Assembly: GCA_037893225.1 (NCBI GenBank)
Contig: JAZGUH010000003.1
Location: 1,178,001 to 1,242,000 of the forward strand
Origin: Hippasteria phrygiana
Lineage: Eukaryota > Echinodermata > Asteroidea > Valvatida > Goniasteridae
Direction: 5' to 3'
DNA length: 64,000 bases
Shown: positions 10,136 through 21,892 of the stretch, one piece after another
How the letters are laid out: every line of letters begins with the position of its first letter
How positions within the stretch are numbered: position 1 is the first letter of the stretch
The notes under the pieces: model-generated
What the model saw: only the letters and a program-made list of their open reading frames with translations
Database searches by the model: none
Told to the model about the DNA's origin: nothing
Translations under genes and position numbers: made by a program

Positions 10136-10936
10136 TTAAAATACATTTCTTGCCATAGATTGGGATGTCTAATATCCATTTTGGAATTACACGTAGCATG
10201 TGATACCAGACACATGGATGAAAATAATAATGCACCCAGAAGTTCACTGAAAATATGACGCAAAACAATCATGCAGCATGGAATTTCATCTTTTAACCTC
10301 TTGAATAGTGGATGACGACCATAGCCATGGTTTGAAAACGACCATCTGGCCAGTTGTCATCTCGGCTATATTGTTCTTGAATGGGAGTGTTCATGAATAG
10401 ATGGAGCTCTCACAAAGCTTTCATTCACATGAAAGGGGGCCTAAAAGGACTCCATCAGTATGGTGCCTATTGTTTGTGTTTACACTTGGCTGCACAGCCT
10501 GTTCTTGACATACCAGCTCCCCATCAATAACAGCAGTCTATAAAGCTGTCAGAATTATAAGGCATGGCTTGAAATTCACACTGGACTGTTGAACAGAGTC
10601 CGAATTGCTCTAACAGACTCCAGGACCAAAATAGACCCAGTGGGCTGGTAACTTTTCTTTCAAATAATCATATTGTTTGAATAAATCTCGCATTTTTTTA
10701 AAATTAATGCAGCTGCACTTCTCATTTCCGTTCACTAGACAAATTGTTCAAAAGTTGGGATGCTGTAAGTTAACAGCACACCTGCACGGAATGGCCTCAG
10801 TGAATTTGGATAGACATTGGTCTTCGGAAAAATTACTCTGGTCGAGTAAATCACTTGTACTACAAGCCCGATAGCCTAATGGATATTTTTGTTGTTGTGA
10901 AATTCAAGCCCTTTAAGGTAATTGTGATGACCCGAT
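10136..10936. other. Intergenic, no gene seen
   Basis: At 10280-10400 the sequence TTGAATAGTGGATGACGACC...CGACCATCTGGCCAG resembles 61540-61650 and 22700-22745 and is probably a decayed transposon. Nothing else was recognised. Confidence 0.4.
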
Positions 10937-11435
10937 TAGGGCTATTGATTTTTGAATAATTTAGTATTCAATTATTTGAAACTGGGTTTGACCGAATATT
11001 TGAATATTCAATACTCGCCGATGAAGTTTTTCACGCATCAGCTGCAACAGCATGCTGTGCCGGTAAAAAGTTGCACGCAAAGCATGTTGGTCTTTTATGT
11101 GTGATCAAAATTATGGACCGTGCGATTGACATTTTCACATGGACCTGTTGTATCAAGATCATTATGAGTACGTATATCATTCTGATAAGAATCCAAACTC
11201 CAGCCTATGTTTTTGCAGTAATTAAGCGTTTAACGGATGGGAACAATAAAACTCCGGCCATAAAAAGTTTCCGCCGACAAAAATGCGGCACTTGAAACTG
11301 CTAAGCACCATAACTTTTATATTTAAATAGCATCAGAGTTGTATCTGTCCGTACTATATATTTTTCGAATATTCAAACTGCAAAAACGTATTCGAATATT
11401 CGGTTGACGATAGAATATTTGAATATTTGGTATGT
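10937..11435. repeat. AT-rich element with GAATATTCG-like ends
   Basis: Both borders are clusters of ATTCGAATATTC-like sequence (10945-11015 and 11360-11432) in roughly inverted arrangement around about 340 bp of unique sequence. This is typical of a decayed MITE; precise ends were not resolved. Confidence 0.45.
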
Positions 11436-11839
11436 TTGGACAGCCTGAGACCTGATATTTTCAATGTGTCAAGAGTGACCCCAAGATGGGTGCGGCCACT
11501 GTCAATAGATGCTATGAAGGTCATTAGTGTTTCTAATCTGAAGTATCTCCAAGAACCAATAAAACTTGTAGCTAGTTTTTGGAAGAATCTCTTTAAGATG
11601 TTACAGGTGAGAGTACACAATAGACCAATCCGTTAAGCAGCTTCTCTGATCTTGACGTATTGACTAATGGGTCTTTCCACAAAAGTGTGACATGGGATTG
11701 GCAAATGAAGCAGGATCATAATATTCGGTTGTTTGTCCTCTTTTTTTTTTCCTTTGTACATTCCCCCCATTGGTGAGGATTGTGCTCACCAAGAATTTAA
11801 GACTTTCCAGGCAAATTTTACAAGATATGTAATGCTCAG

Positions 11840-12235
11840 AATTCTACGTACGTAACATGGACAGAAAGTTTAATTGCAATAAATGTATTTACCAAATATT
11901 GTGCCTCTTCATTCTTATCCCTACAACATTGTTACCTGTAAAAACTACAACATTCTACTGTATATTTAAGACGTAATTAACAGGGTATTATGTTCAGAAT
12001 ATTACGTATGTACATTTAACATGGACAGAACTTTGTCACAAAATGTCTGTCCATGTTAGGTACGTTACATATAAATGTCTTGACCAAGAAAATTGTGTTT
12101 ATTTTGGCTGTTAGCAATCTTGAATGGGTTATGGATATAAATAAGATGACATTTGGGTAAATTCATGCACATGATAATTATGTCCTATCAATTTATAGCA
12201 AAAATTCTGTCCATGTTACGTAATTATTTACGACG
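11840..12235. repeat. Cluster of TGTCCATGTTACGTA-like motifs in both orientations
   Basis: ACGTAACATGGACAGAA at about 11848 and AACATGGACAGAA at about 12018 face TCTGTCCATGTTAGGTACG at about 12043 and TCTGTCCATGTTACGTAA at about 12210. Similar GTCCATGTTACGTCC motifs recur at 23250-23640. The function is unknown; this may be a decayed inverted-repeat element. Confidence 0.45.
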
Positions 12236-12435
12236 ACCCCTGTAATTTCTAAAGTACAGAGAAAGTACTCTATATTTTTTGTACACATGATCATTGATGC
12301 ATCAGAAATGTACAGGAAACAACTGAACAAATATCTTGCTTTGTTGTACCCTCCAGTGTCCCCCTCTCAAGTCCCAAATTTGCAGTAAATTGTACCCCAT
12401 CAGTGTGGAAATGCCCCAATAACAGTGGTGCGCAC

Positions 12436-12690
12436 AGGCATGCTAGTGTCATATGAATATCCGACTCCTTTTTTTTAATTATTGGTTAAACCATGGAGAA
12501 ACCCTCTCACGTGACCGGACACTCTCCTAATGATCAATATCATCGATCACTTGGGCATGTGCTATTGCCGTTGTCATATGAATTTTCGACTCTATGAATA
12601 TCGGACTCCTCTTCCCTATTATTGGTTAAACCCTCTCATGTGACGGGCCACTCTCCTAATAATCGATTCACCGATCACTTAAGGCATGCA
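12436..12690 (+). repeat. Imperfect tandem duplication, ~130-bp unit
   Basis: Two copies in direct orientation each contain GTCATATGAAT, CGACTC, ATTATTGGTTAAACC, CCCTCTCA(C/T)GTGAC, ACTCTCCTAAT and CGATCACTT, and end in GGCATG. The second copy has an extra TCTATGAATATCGGACTC. ATTGGTTAAA and CACGTGAC could act as CCAAT- and E-box-like sites, but this is speculative. Confidence 0.6.
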
Positions 12691-14198
12691 CAATACTACA
12701 ATATTTCATGGTAACAAAATTTCATGCTTCACCGGTCAGACATGCATGTTGGACCATAGTTGGGGTTGTGATTGGTTATTAAATAGGTAAAGGGGCGGGG
12801 CTTAATGGATAGGTCTATCATGGAGGTTTTCCTACCTCCATGGGTCTATCGACTACATGTTATTAGTGAGGATGCCTTTCCGTATACTGGATGTGGAATG
12901 TAAGAGAGAGCCAGGTTGAGTGTTGGTCAAGCTCTTTGTTTTATATCGGATTCTCTCTAATATTTGGAACCCTTGCTCAAGTTGCCACTCGGTTTCCTCA
13001 AACAATATATTCCAGTACATCCAACCACGCAAGTGTGTAAACGCCTGCAATCGGGGACCCATTGTCCTATTGTTCATACTTCAGCTTTTTGGCAAGGGCC
13101 CTCATTGGTTTTGTACACGATTTTCAAACGGGGACCTTTCTCAATAGGGGACCCTATTGTCCTCTATTGTTAAAGGTCCCCTATTGAATGCAAAAACAAG
13201 CCCCCTTCTGTAGCCACGAAATCGGAGCCTGTACAGTCTTGGTCATTCACATTAAAGATGCTTCTATCATTTCTAGATTTTTTCAACACTCGCCAACATC
13301 AAAATGTACAGTGTGGCAGGACTTTCCCCCACCCCCAGCTAAGGCAATGCGTATGCTTTTGTATTACAAATGTAGTCACATTTTTAAAAAATCATGTACT
13401 TTACATTTCTTTACATCTTACCCCCCCCCCCCCCTTAAAAAAAATAATAATTTCCAGTAAAAAACGGGTAACTGTCGGGGAAATAAATTCCAGAGGAAAA
13501 CATTTGAGGGTATACCTTTCAGATTTTACACACCCCAACCTTCATTTGTAACTGTCGGCAGGGGGAGGATAGTCAGGATATCCCCCTCCTGCTCGTTACC
13601 AATTTGTTTTTGGTTTTTGCTTGTGAGGGCCTACGCCGAAAGTGTCGTAGCAAACCAGAAAAGAAAAGCAAAACCTGTAAAGGTCTTATTTTGCGTGTCC
13701 GGATAAGAACAAAACAAAGAGGTTAAATGGCGCCACCAATGTTGAGAAAGTGTCCCCCCCCCCCCCCCCCCCAGCTTGTAAAATGTTGTTAAAAGGCGAA
13801 ACATTTTGGGAGTCCCTCCCCTGGATCCGCCCCTGGTGGAGGATAGCTGTCACTGCTGAATGCAAGGTTTTGGTTCAAATTTTAGCCCAAATGTGATTTA
13901 AAAGGTCTTTTGTGTTTCAAATCAGTGAATTAAATGTGATTAGAACTTCTTTATTTTTTACCTTGGATATTCAATTTTTGGACTTTTTATTTTCACATGT
14001 GATTAAACAATGAAAATGTTTTTATTTATGTTGTTGTTTGGGGGGGGGGGGGGGGGGTTGACTACACCGATGCCTGTTTCAGTTTAGATCAACTTTATAA
14101 ATTATTCAACTTTTGAAAATATGTACCATATACACTACATGACTACATGTATTTGCTTTTGTTACCAAACGCAAGCGCGGGGTCAATGGAAATACTTC
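12691..14198. other. Intergenic, low complexity; diverged MITE at 13035-13197
   Basis: Bases 13035-13197 carry CCTGCAATCGGGGACC at the left and GGTCCCCTATTGAATGC at the right and look like a distant relative of the CCGGCAATCGTGGAC MITEs. C runs lie at about 13421-13434 and 13756-13772, and a G17 run at 14041-14057. No gene was recognised. Confidence 0.45.
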
Positions 14199-15200
14199 GA
14201 CCCCGTTCCCACTAGATCCACCAATTGCCGGATCTGATCCACCTTTTGCCAAATTGCCGGATCAGATCCCCCAATTGGTGGATCAGATCCTGCAATTGTG
14301 TAAGTGGGAACGCTAACCGTTATAAGGTGGATCAGGATCTGATCCACCTTTCTTGATCCATCTAAAGACCAGGATACAGATCCCCCAATTGGTGGATCAG
14401 ATCCTGCAATTGGTGGATCACGATCAAGTGGGAACGCAAAAGGTGGATCTGATCCGGCAATTTGACCTGTCAACATCCGGCTGGTGCACGAGTGGCGCGA
14501 ACAGTTTGCAGTCTGATGAACGAAGAAATACGTTTAGGCGTGTAGCTCATGTGAAAATTTCCCACGTGCACGACATGCACAATAAACAACTACTGAACTA
14601 CGGGCTGTATACAAAATGTGTCACCACGCGTGCGCGATGCAAGCGTGCATGCATCCATTCAGCGTACATGTGTATTCCTTTCGTTCCGTACTGGAAAGTC
14701 GTCCGCTTCTAAACCTTTTTCATTCGTGTAATTTTACTTATTTTTCCATGTCCACAAATAATTCCGTGTTAGTGTATAGCCTGCAGCGTGTCATAGAACA
14801 ACAACCGTAGCAAAGTTTGAAGAAAATACGTTTTACGATCCGATTCGAGCCAGTACTTATAATATTACGATTAAGTTTGGACTGCTCTCTGCATCCATGG
14901 GCAAAATCAGACCGAGAAGCATTTGGATTTCTTCCTCCATGTTGAAACTTCGAACATCAAAACATCGCACATGTATTTGACCCGTCCCAGCATGCAACAC
15001 AGCCACACAGCGCGCGCTCAGCAAGCAAGCGCATGCGTAATACCGAACTCGGTGACCTTTTGGACTCGACACTTCCTTTCGAAAAGGTGGATCAAGCATA
15101 AGTGGGAACGCGACTTGCGGTTTCGTTGCGGTTAGACAACGGTCACACCAAAATGCCGGATCTTGATCCACCTTTTCCCAATTCGAGTGGGAACGCGGTC
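14199..15200. mobile_element. 1.0-kb element with GACCCCGTTCCCACT ends
   Basis: The left end GACCCCGTTCCCACT and right end AGTGGGAACGCGGTC are inverted partners. The subterminal regions are packed with GGATCTGATCCACC and its variants, partly palindromic, at 14220-14460 and again at 15085-15180. Internal AAGTGGGAACG motifs near 14306, 14424 and 15101 suggest older nested copies. No transposase was seen. A weaker relative with GGATCTGATCACCC lies at 32205-32265. Confidence 0.6.
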
Positions 15201-15729
15201 TTTGTTACCAACAGATTATATTTTGATGCTAATTAACAGGCAAACGTAGCCGAAATACCCCTTGGTGCCAGACAGCCAATTATAACTGTAGCCTGCGGCA
15301 GGTGAATATGCACTGCGCCGACATGTGCATTTTCATTTATTGTTTGGAGGGGGGGGGGGGGGGGTCGGGGGTCCGGGCAGTTGATGACAAGGTCAATTGC
15401 TTTAATGCACCTGTCGCGCGCAGTTCAACCACGGAGGTATTGTAGGCCTCCTTCCTCCATGGTTCTACCGACCGACACAAACTGTTTGTTGCCGGTTTGG
15501 CTTTGCATATTTTTTTTATATACAATGGGTGAAAGTGAGGTTTTAGAGACGGGAAAAAGCCAGTAATGTGCTAAACAAAAAAGTTTACTTATGGGGGACA
15601 AATCGTTCCGAAAGGGAGCCAGATAGAGGGGGAACTTCAACTTCTAACCAATTAAATTAGCCGCTTATTTTTCGTTTGTCTGATTGGCTGTTGTGTCAAT
15701 GACGCAACCAGTCCAGCTGTTGTGTCAAG
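15201..15729. other. Region upstream of the first AHCYL candidate exon
   Basis: It holds a G run at about 15347-15364 and TTTGTCTGATTGGCTGTT at 15675-15692, which contains a CCAAT box in reverse (ATTGG). CAGCTGTTGTGTCAAG leads into the ATG at 15730. It is a plausible promoter region, but no TATA box was assigned. Confidence 0.35.
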
Positions 15730-15816
15730 ATGGCGGATCATCACGGTAATAATGGGCAAGTGTCGGAAAGATCACGGACTGATCACAAGCCTCTGCACCC
15801 CGAGGGAGCAGGCAGG
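15730..15816 (+). CDS. AHCYL: Candidate alternative first coding exon of AHCYL (A)
   Basis: An ATG in strong context (A at -3, G at +4, TCAAGATGGCG) opens a 29-codon frame, MADHHGNNGQ through GAGR, ending at AGG|GTAAGC, a good donor, in phase 0. The next recognised phase-0 acceptor compatible with it is the AHCYL common exon at 60167. The short hydrophilic peptide has no domain. Assignment to AHCYL is an inference from strand, phase and position; it could instead belong to an unrecognised gene or splice to an exon I missed. It lies outside any definable transposon. Confidence 0.4.
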
Positions 15817-16340
15817 GTAAGCAAATCTTGCTCTGAAATTCTCACTCCATCTGTCTCGTGAATGATGAGGAAAGTTGAATGACCGGCCAGTAATAATGCC
15901 CATGCTAAGGCCGTGCGAAATGAGCTGGTCGAAACGCCGGTATATAGCCCAAACCGTATGACGATGTGATGCATGCACGTGAATGTTTTGTGCGTGCGTC
16001 AGTGATTGTGAAGGCTAATCCTCGATTGATGATTGTGGGTGGGTTTCCCCTGACTTGAAAGTAGTGGTCACCTAATTGCAATGAGGTACGGGTATGCATA
16101 TATTATTAGCAGCCACGGTAGCACTTGGTGTAACATTTCGCTTGGCAGCCACGTGTTTGACCACAAGCTTTCAGCAGTGTGGGGGGGCCACTGTGGTGAT
16201 TTTCGTTCCACCAGCTGTTTGTCTTCTGCTTTCGCCGTGCGTGGCCAACCAACAAAAGAAAGTCTTCCGGCGTGCTTGCTTGCTGTTGTCTTCTTTGTTC
16301 TGAGTGGGAGAGTTGGTTGGTCAACAGGCCAATGTTTGGC

Positions 16341-16399
16341 CCATTCCTTATGAGTTTGATCACTGCATGAAAACACATGCAAGTACAGTTTGAACATGA
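16341..16399 (+). repeat. 59-bp direct repeat, copy 1
   Basis: The segment starting CCATTCCTTATGAGTTTGAT and ending GTTTGAACATG recurs at 16971-17029 with two mismatches, 630 bp apart. The pair brackets candidate exon B. Confidence 0.85.
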
Positions 16400-16601
16400 C
16401 AATACAGTAGCTGACCAGACCACCATGCATACAATGTACCAGGCATAGCAGAACTGTCATGTCAACTATCAACTCATATTCGCAAGATTTCTTATTTATG
16501 GTTCCTAACTAGCTAGGTCTTAAACACTATATTCACTGCAATAATATTCACTGCCAGACATTTGTTTTTAACGTCAAAGTGCAATAAATTCAACAACACC
16601 A

Positions 16602-16661
16602 ATGTCAATGATGCCCACACCACCAGCAGAGGTACCGGATGAGGCAATCCGGGCAAAACAG
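16602..16661 (+). CDS. AHCYL: Candidate alternative first coding exon of AHCYL (B)
   Basis: A 20-codon frame, MSMMPTPPAEVPDEAIRAKQ, ends at CAG|GTAGGT, a near-consensus donor, in phase 0. It starts after an in-frame TAA at about 16570. The peptide resembles the start of vertebrate AHCYL1, which I recall as MSMPDAMPLPGVGEELKQ. Joined to the common exon it would read AKQ-ISF, recreating the K-x-I-x-F pattern seen before the serine-rich region of IRBIT. Several ATGs are clustered (16602, 16608, 16611); the first has a weak context. It is short, so chance remains possible. A match in transcripts would settle it. Confidence 0.5.
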
Positions 16662-16970
16662 GTAGGTGTTTAATGTTTTGGAAACAATGCTGTGTCAGGA
16701 ATGCCATTTTGTTGCTCTTTTTTATTAGAAAAGTTTGTAAAGATCATGGAAAGACATGAACACTTTCAAAGTATTTTCTGCTAATATGAAATGTTTCACA
16801 CTTCCAAGTTGAGTTTTTGAAACATTGATTTATCATCACCAGCACATAAACAGTTATGTGGAAAAAATTAGATCAGGAAGTTTGACTTTGAAACCGAACA
16901 AAAAGATTAGCATTGTGATTCTAAAGGTATTGATTGCAAACTAAAGATAGGCCCATTCCTAGAGATTGGT

Positions 16971-17029
16971 CCATTCCTTATGAGTTTGATCACTGCATGA
17001 AAACACATGCACATACAGTTTGAACATGT
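16971..17029 (+). repeat. 59-bp direct repeat, copy 2
   Basis: See 16341-16399. The copies differ only at AAG versus ACA in the stretch CATGC(AAG/ACA)TACAG. Confidence 0.85.
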
Positions 17030-17116
17030 CTCCCTAAAATGTCACGGCTCCTATTTAGAGGCAGAATTTTTTTGCAAAACTGAGTTGTATCGATAGGGAA
17101 TGGTCCAAAACATAAA

Positions 17117-17559
17117 TATGTGACCGGCTCTGCAAAAAGGGCTATTATGTCGCAAAATTTGAAAAATGAGTTGGCTGAATTGGTTACATCCTAAGCTATA
17201 ATTTGGTGTAGGTTTGACCAATGTGGCATTTTGTGTTCTCGAGATATCTTGACATTTGCATACTCCTATTTTCCCAATTTAACAGAAGTGCGTTTAGAGA
17301 TACAGGCCTTTAAACACAAAAAGTGCAAAAAAATAAGATAGAAGTAATTTTTATCAACATTTATTTTTTCATCTTTATTCATCAATATTAATGTTTCCGA
17401 AAATAAATTCTGAAAATATAGATATAACAGAAGCCAACAAACCAAAAACAAAAAATATCACTCATGTTAAGAATCTTTCACCCACTTCACATAGAACTGC
17501 CCTGTGTGTGTTTTCACATAATGCGACATAATACCCCTTTTTGCAGAGCCGGTCACATA
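17117..17559. mobile_element. 443-bp MITE (TGTGACCGGCTCTGC ends, TA flanks)
   Basis: TATGTGACCGGCTCTGCAAA at the left and TTTGCAGAGCCGGTCACATA at the right are perfect inverted copies, continuing inward through a TTATGTCGCA pair. TA at each border fits a Tc1/mariner-type target duplication. There is no coding capacity. Confidence 0.8.
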
Positions 17560-17561
17560 TA

Positions 17562-18573
17562 CCAAAATTCGTGGGGGTAGGATAAGGGGAAAGTTGGGTG
17601 AGGCTTCATGGAAGTTGAAAAACAAATTTGCACAAGTCTATGGCAATGTCTTCTTGACGTTAACTTTAGCGAATGCTGAGCCGCATTTCTGCCTTTTTCT
17701 GCTATTTTACTTTGATCTACACGATGGGGGATATCCTAGAAATGATCGAGAGTTTGATTGTCGCTTCATGTTGATTCGGAATAAAACACAAATGACGCTG
17801 GCATACACAATGAAATGCGTGTAAATTTAGCGCGTTCTACAAAACCACAGAGGGCATGTCACTGCATAGTTTATCTGGCCAAGGACTTTCTGCGAGCCGT
17901 GTAATCCAAGTGCGGATGCACGGAAGAATAACCACAGTGGAATGTTAACAATCACGTACGTACTTTTGACAATAGTTAGTCCAATGCGAACGTGGCTTTT
18001 GACATGGTTGGTAAATTATGCTTTCGTAGTTTAGGTGAATTTTTTATTTGTGCTAATGACGTGGATGTTTAAACATTGCGTTCATTTTCTGTCAAACAGG
18101 TTTCGACAAGGTATAGATAATAAAACTCTGCCCCAAAATCATGAAGGAATTAAAGTACATGAAAAGTGGCCAGCAAGCCAAACCAAGTTGCACCTCAGAT
18201 AGGAAAATAAGTGTACTAAATTCATTGACAGTTCACAGTATTGTAAATTGCAGTTTATTTACCGTTTCCTAGATAAATATATTTCACCCAATTGGCATGT
18301 GATTGAAATGATTCAGATTTTGCTGCACATTTTTATACTAAACATTTCTACCAGCTGTGAACAGACTGACAATGAGATTTGAATAGCGCCCTCTCTCCCC
18401 CCCCTTCTCTCTCTCCAAGTGCTTGTGCTGTACATGCAGCATGCAGGTACAATGTACTTGTGTCAACTGCTAGCTACGCATACATCGTGAAGGTTACAAG
18501 GCAAATCAGGTTGTGTACTGTGCCTGTTTGTGCATGAATTCATGAAGTGGAGAATTTTAAAACTGGTCAATAG
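17562..18573. other. Intronic or intergenic, no feature recognised
   Basis: Unique-looking sequence. A GTAGGATAAGGGG motif follows the preceding MITE, and a CT-rich run lies at 18390-18418. No exon or bounded element was seen. Confidence 0.4.
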
Positions 18574-18731
18574 CAGTGATGTAGTCGAGACCATCACAAG
18601 ACCCTGCAAGACCAACACAAGACCATCACAAGACCCTCAGTCTTAATTCAAGTCTGTTACTTGTGCTTGTAACAAGCTGGTTTTGTGAATGGTCTTGTGC
18701 CTAGTCATGTGATGTCTCGACTACATCACTG
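18574..18731. mobile_element. hAT-type MITE (CAGTGATGTAGTCGAGACC family), copy 2
   Basis: TIRs CAGTGATGTAGTCGAGACC and TCTCGACTACATCACTG bound 158 bp, with CAAGACCATCACAAGACC repeats inside. Flanks GTCAATAG and GTCAAAGT match at five of eight positions, so the target duplication is decayed. Confidence 0.75.
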
Positions 18732-18968
18732 GTCAAAGTATTACTTCCGTGTATATATAATAGAGAGTCGTTTATTCAGCACACTGAAATTTGCAAAATA
18801 GAATAACACATAAATTGCCTGCATACCTACCTGTACACCTTTGTGCATACATGTGTGCATTTAGACAAGATCCTTGTTGGGTCAATTAGACATTTTCGGA
18901 GTGATTTGTTTTTTATATTAAATTTGGGGCCTCTTGTCAAATTAAAAATTGTAATGAGTTCTATAGAG

Positions 18969-19123
18969 TACCGAAGTGATGACGTCAATGCAATGTTTGG
19001 AACCAGATTACTTTTGTTATTTTGTGTCAATGTGTTTGCATGACTAGCTGTTAACAAAGGAACAGTCGAGATCTCCATTTGTTTGGAGCCAGTTGTCGTG
19101 CCAACTGACGTCAGACTTCGGTA
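18969..19123 (-). mobile_element. 155-bp MITE (TACCGAAGTSTGACGTCA ends), intact copy
   Basis: TACCGAAGTGATGACGTCA and TGACGTCAGACTTCGGTA bound this element. It aligns end to end, in reverse orientation, with the interrupted copy at 26187-27025 and represents that copy's state before insertion of the element at 26332-27004. Confidence 0.8.
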
Positions 19124-20031
19124 ACATTTCTCCAATTTAATTATGCTAGCACAGACACCCCCTACCAGTTCCCTTCTTTTGTACTGGTTTTATAATAACA
19201 CAACTTTATCTCTTTTATTTCGATTGGACAGTCTGTTGGCTCTAGCCAACGGTTCAACAAATGTGACCAAATAGTTTATTTTGAAATTTATAAGAAAATA
19301 TTGGCTTTCCAAGGGTCCTTAACCAGTTCGCGTCGGAGAACGAGTTAACACGCACTGGCTGTTTTTATACACGGGCACGGCTGACGGGTTAAAACGTCAA
19401 GCTTGCCTCGCCTCCGGGTGACGTCTCAACACGCTAATCCCTCATGTTGAACGTGTGTTGAACTTGGCCGCTGTGCACAGCCTGTTGTTGTACAATTTAC
19501 ACTCCAGTGGGCACACCGAGTATTGAAAAATATGAGGTTTCGGCAAGAAATATCGTACAAATACTGTTAAAATGACTTTTGCGAATCAGTATTTGTGGCG
19601 TGTGGCTGTATATCAGAAGTTGGTTGCTATATTTTTTTTTTTGGTTTTTTTAACCAAAATTTTCGGCAAAAATAATCCTGGCGCGAACTGGTTAAAATTC
19701 TTTACCAGATTGTTTTATTTTTTTATTAATTTCAATTTTTACTTAAAAAAAAAATCACAATTTGTAGCTTTACAGCCTAATTGTGGTGCTGTCTAGTGAA
19801 CGTACACAATGAAAAAGGCCTTCTACATGTACAATGTATTGACCACGCAGATGGACTCCATGCATCTGGAGTAGTTTTTCATGATGGTACATGTACATGT
19901 ACTTGTAGCATGGAGGAATGCTTGTAGTCAGCTGGCTGGCACCAAGGACAAAAGAGTGGCTGATGATCATAGGGTTATGAGCTGCACCCATCAAGCTTTA
20001 TCCTGTTGTTAATCTTGTTAACCCTCCTATA
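19124..20031. other. Intronic or intergenic, no gene
   Basis: TTAACCAGTTCGCG at 19320 and CGCGAACTGGTTAAA at 19682-19696 are an inverted pair about 375 bp apart and probably mark a decayed MITE. TACATG hexamers begin to be frequent from about 19.8 kb. Confidence 0.4.
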
Positions 20032-20992
20032 TGGGTTTCACACTACTCTGAACTTACCCAGGTAATTGTCATGATTACCCGGGTAGAAACTAACCTAGAG
20101 AATAAGTTTCACACTACAAAATTAACCCCGCAATTCTGCTTACCCGCTTCAGCATGCACCCGGGTAACTTGCGTTCACACTATGCAAATGGTAACCCGGA
20201 GAATGTGCATTCCCAACAAACATGGCGGTACAGGGCTGATGCTGGCTACTTATGGGTTCGTTCCGGCAGTACCATACAGTGTAAACGGTACAAGACCAGA
20301 AGTGGGCCAATCATGGCTTGATGACGGTGAAACGGTTTGAGTTTGAGAGAATGATGGCGCTATCCCATTCAGTGACACTTCTTTTCAGGTGACTTGTCAC
20401 TTAATCCCGAACTCGTGTAGAGTCGATCTTAAGTATGAGTTTTTGTTTATGTCCATATAACATGGTGGAGATGGGCGGACATAAGGGAGCTGTTACCAGG
20501 TTAGGTTTGGTGGTTGGAGGTGGGAGTAGAGGATCGTATTTCTCAGATCCTCTTAACAAGCAAAAGCATGCTTTCGTGTCTTGGCATGTGGCACTCATCA
20601 GTTGTGTATGGGTGGTTAAAAAAATGAATCGATGCCAACTCGCAGGGTTTTTGATTGGGTGTTTGGAAATGGAGCCATAAGCTGGCCGATAAAACACGAC
20701 GAAACGCACCCACCGACCTGGGTAAAAGAAAACCCGGTGAACATTCACACTTGTTGGTAACCCGGAAAAGCGTCTCAAGGTCGTCGTTAACCCCAAGATT
20801 GGTGGGTTAACCAACCTCACGAGCAGGGTTAGAAATTACTTGGGTTAAGTGGGGTTTTGAGGCAGTTGACCCGGAGAATTTCTAACCTGGAGAATTGTAG
20901 TGTGAACGCTCCACATTACCAGGGTAATCTCCGGGTTAAATTTTTCGTTAACCCGGCAATTACCCGGGTAAGAGCATAGTGTGAAACGGGCT
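20032..20992. mobile_element. 0.96-kb element (GTTTCACACTA ends, CTATA flanks)
   Basis: The left end TGGGTTTCACACTACTC and right end ATAGTGTGAAACGGGCT are inverted. CTATA flanks both sides (20027-20031 and 20993-20997), a possible 5-bp target duplication. Subterminal sequence repeats TTACCCGGGTAA-like palindromes at both ends and inside. The frame at 20401-20820 on the minus strand has no recognisable domain. It shares the TTTCACACTA end style with 25843-27283 and weakly with 48027-48289. Confidence 0.6.
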
Positions 20993-20997
20993 CTATA

Positions 20998-21884
20998 ACT
21001 ATCACAGCCTATCAAAAAATCTACCCACCAACTCTCACAGCTGGTGTGTGTTTCAACCTGTCACTTGATAGGTTTTGATATACATGTATAGGGTAGTTGG
21101 CTCCATTTTGGCCCTGAAAGAGGGAGGGTTAATGAATGTGATAATTCCACTGTTTTCCACAGATTGTAAGATTACTTGGTTCTTTCTTTATTTCTCTATT
21201 CCAACACTTGCAAAAAAGATGCATACACAGTAGTTCCAAGGTAACTCAATACATGGAATTGAAAAATAAATTAAGTTAAAAATTTCCATTGAACCCATAG
21301 TTTGTGATGTTGAAAAACAAGAAACCTGTCTTTAGAAAGAACAAGTTAATTCTGTACCGTTGCAGCACATCTCCTGATCAATGTGTTTGTTGAAGGCTGA
21401 AGGCAGTTACATGTATAGTGTTACATTACATTTGCACCTCTGAATTTGTGTACATTTACTTGTGTAGTTACTTGCAAAACCTGAAAATGTCTGGTACTAA
21501 ATGTAGTTAAAAATTAAAAGTGCCTGGTCGGTCATCTCAAAACTTGAAACATTCCTTTTGGGCTTCCAGTGTGTTGCCACAGGATTGGAACAGATTCGGT
21601 TTTTGAGTAAGTGCAAATGTAGGCTTTTGCAACTCCAACATTTTTGGAGTCGATTCCGACTCAAAGCAAGAGTCGTGATTCCATTTAGAATTACCGGTAG
21701 CTCCATAAAACGGGCAATTGCAGTGCATCCCTAAATCTGCGCAGCGTCATGATTGATTTTGCCATGGAGGTAACAGCACAGCTGGCTCTGTGAAGCGCTG
21801 CATGCAGTCTTTTCAGATAATCTGTAATTTAATGAAAACAACTTTTTGGGGGGGATGTGGCAAGTTTCAAAATTTACAAAGAGA
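20998..21884. other. Intronic or intergenic, no feature recognised
   Basis: Unique-looking AT-rich sequence. ACAGCTGGCTCTGTGAAGCGCTGCATGC lies before the SINE but has no partner in the window. Confidence 0.35.
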
Positions 21885-21892
21885 ACAAAGAA

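Noticed and set aside
20401..20820. 139-codon minus-strand frame inside the 20.0-kb element
   Set aside because: No transposase or other domain is visible; it overlaps TIR-like repeats of the element.
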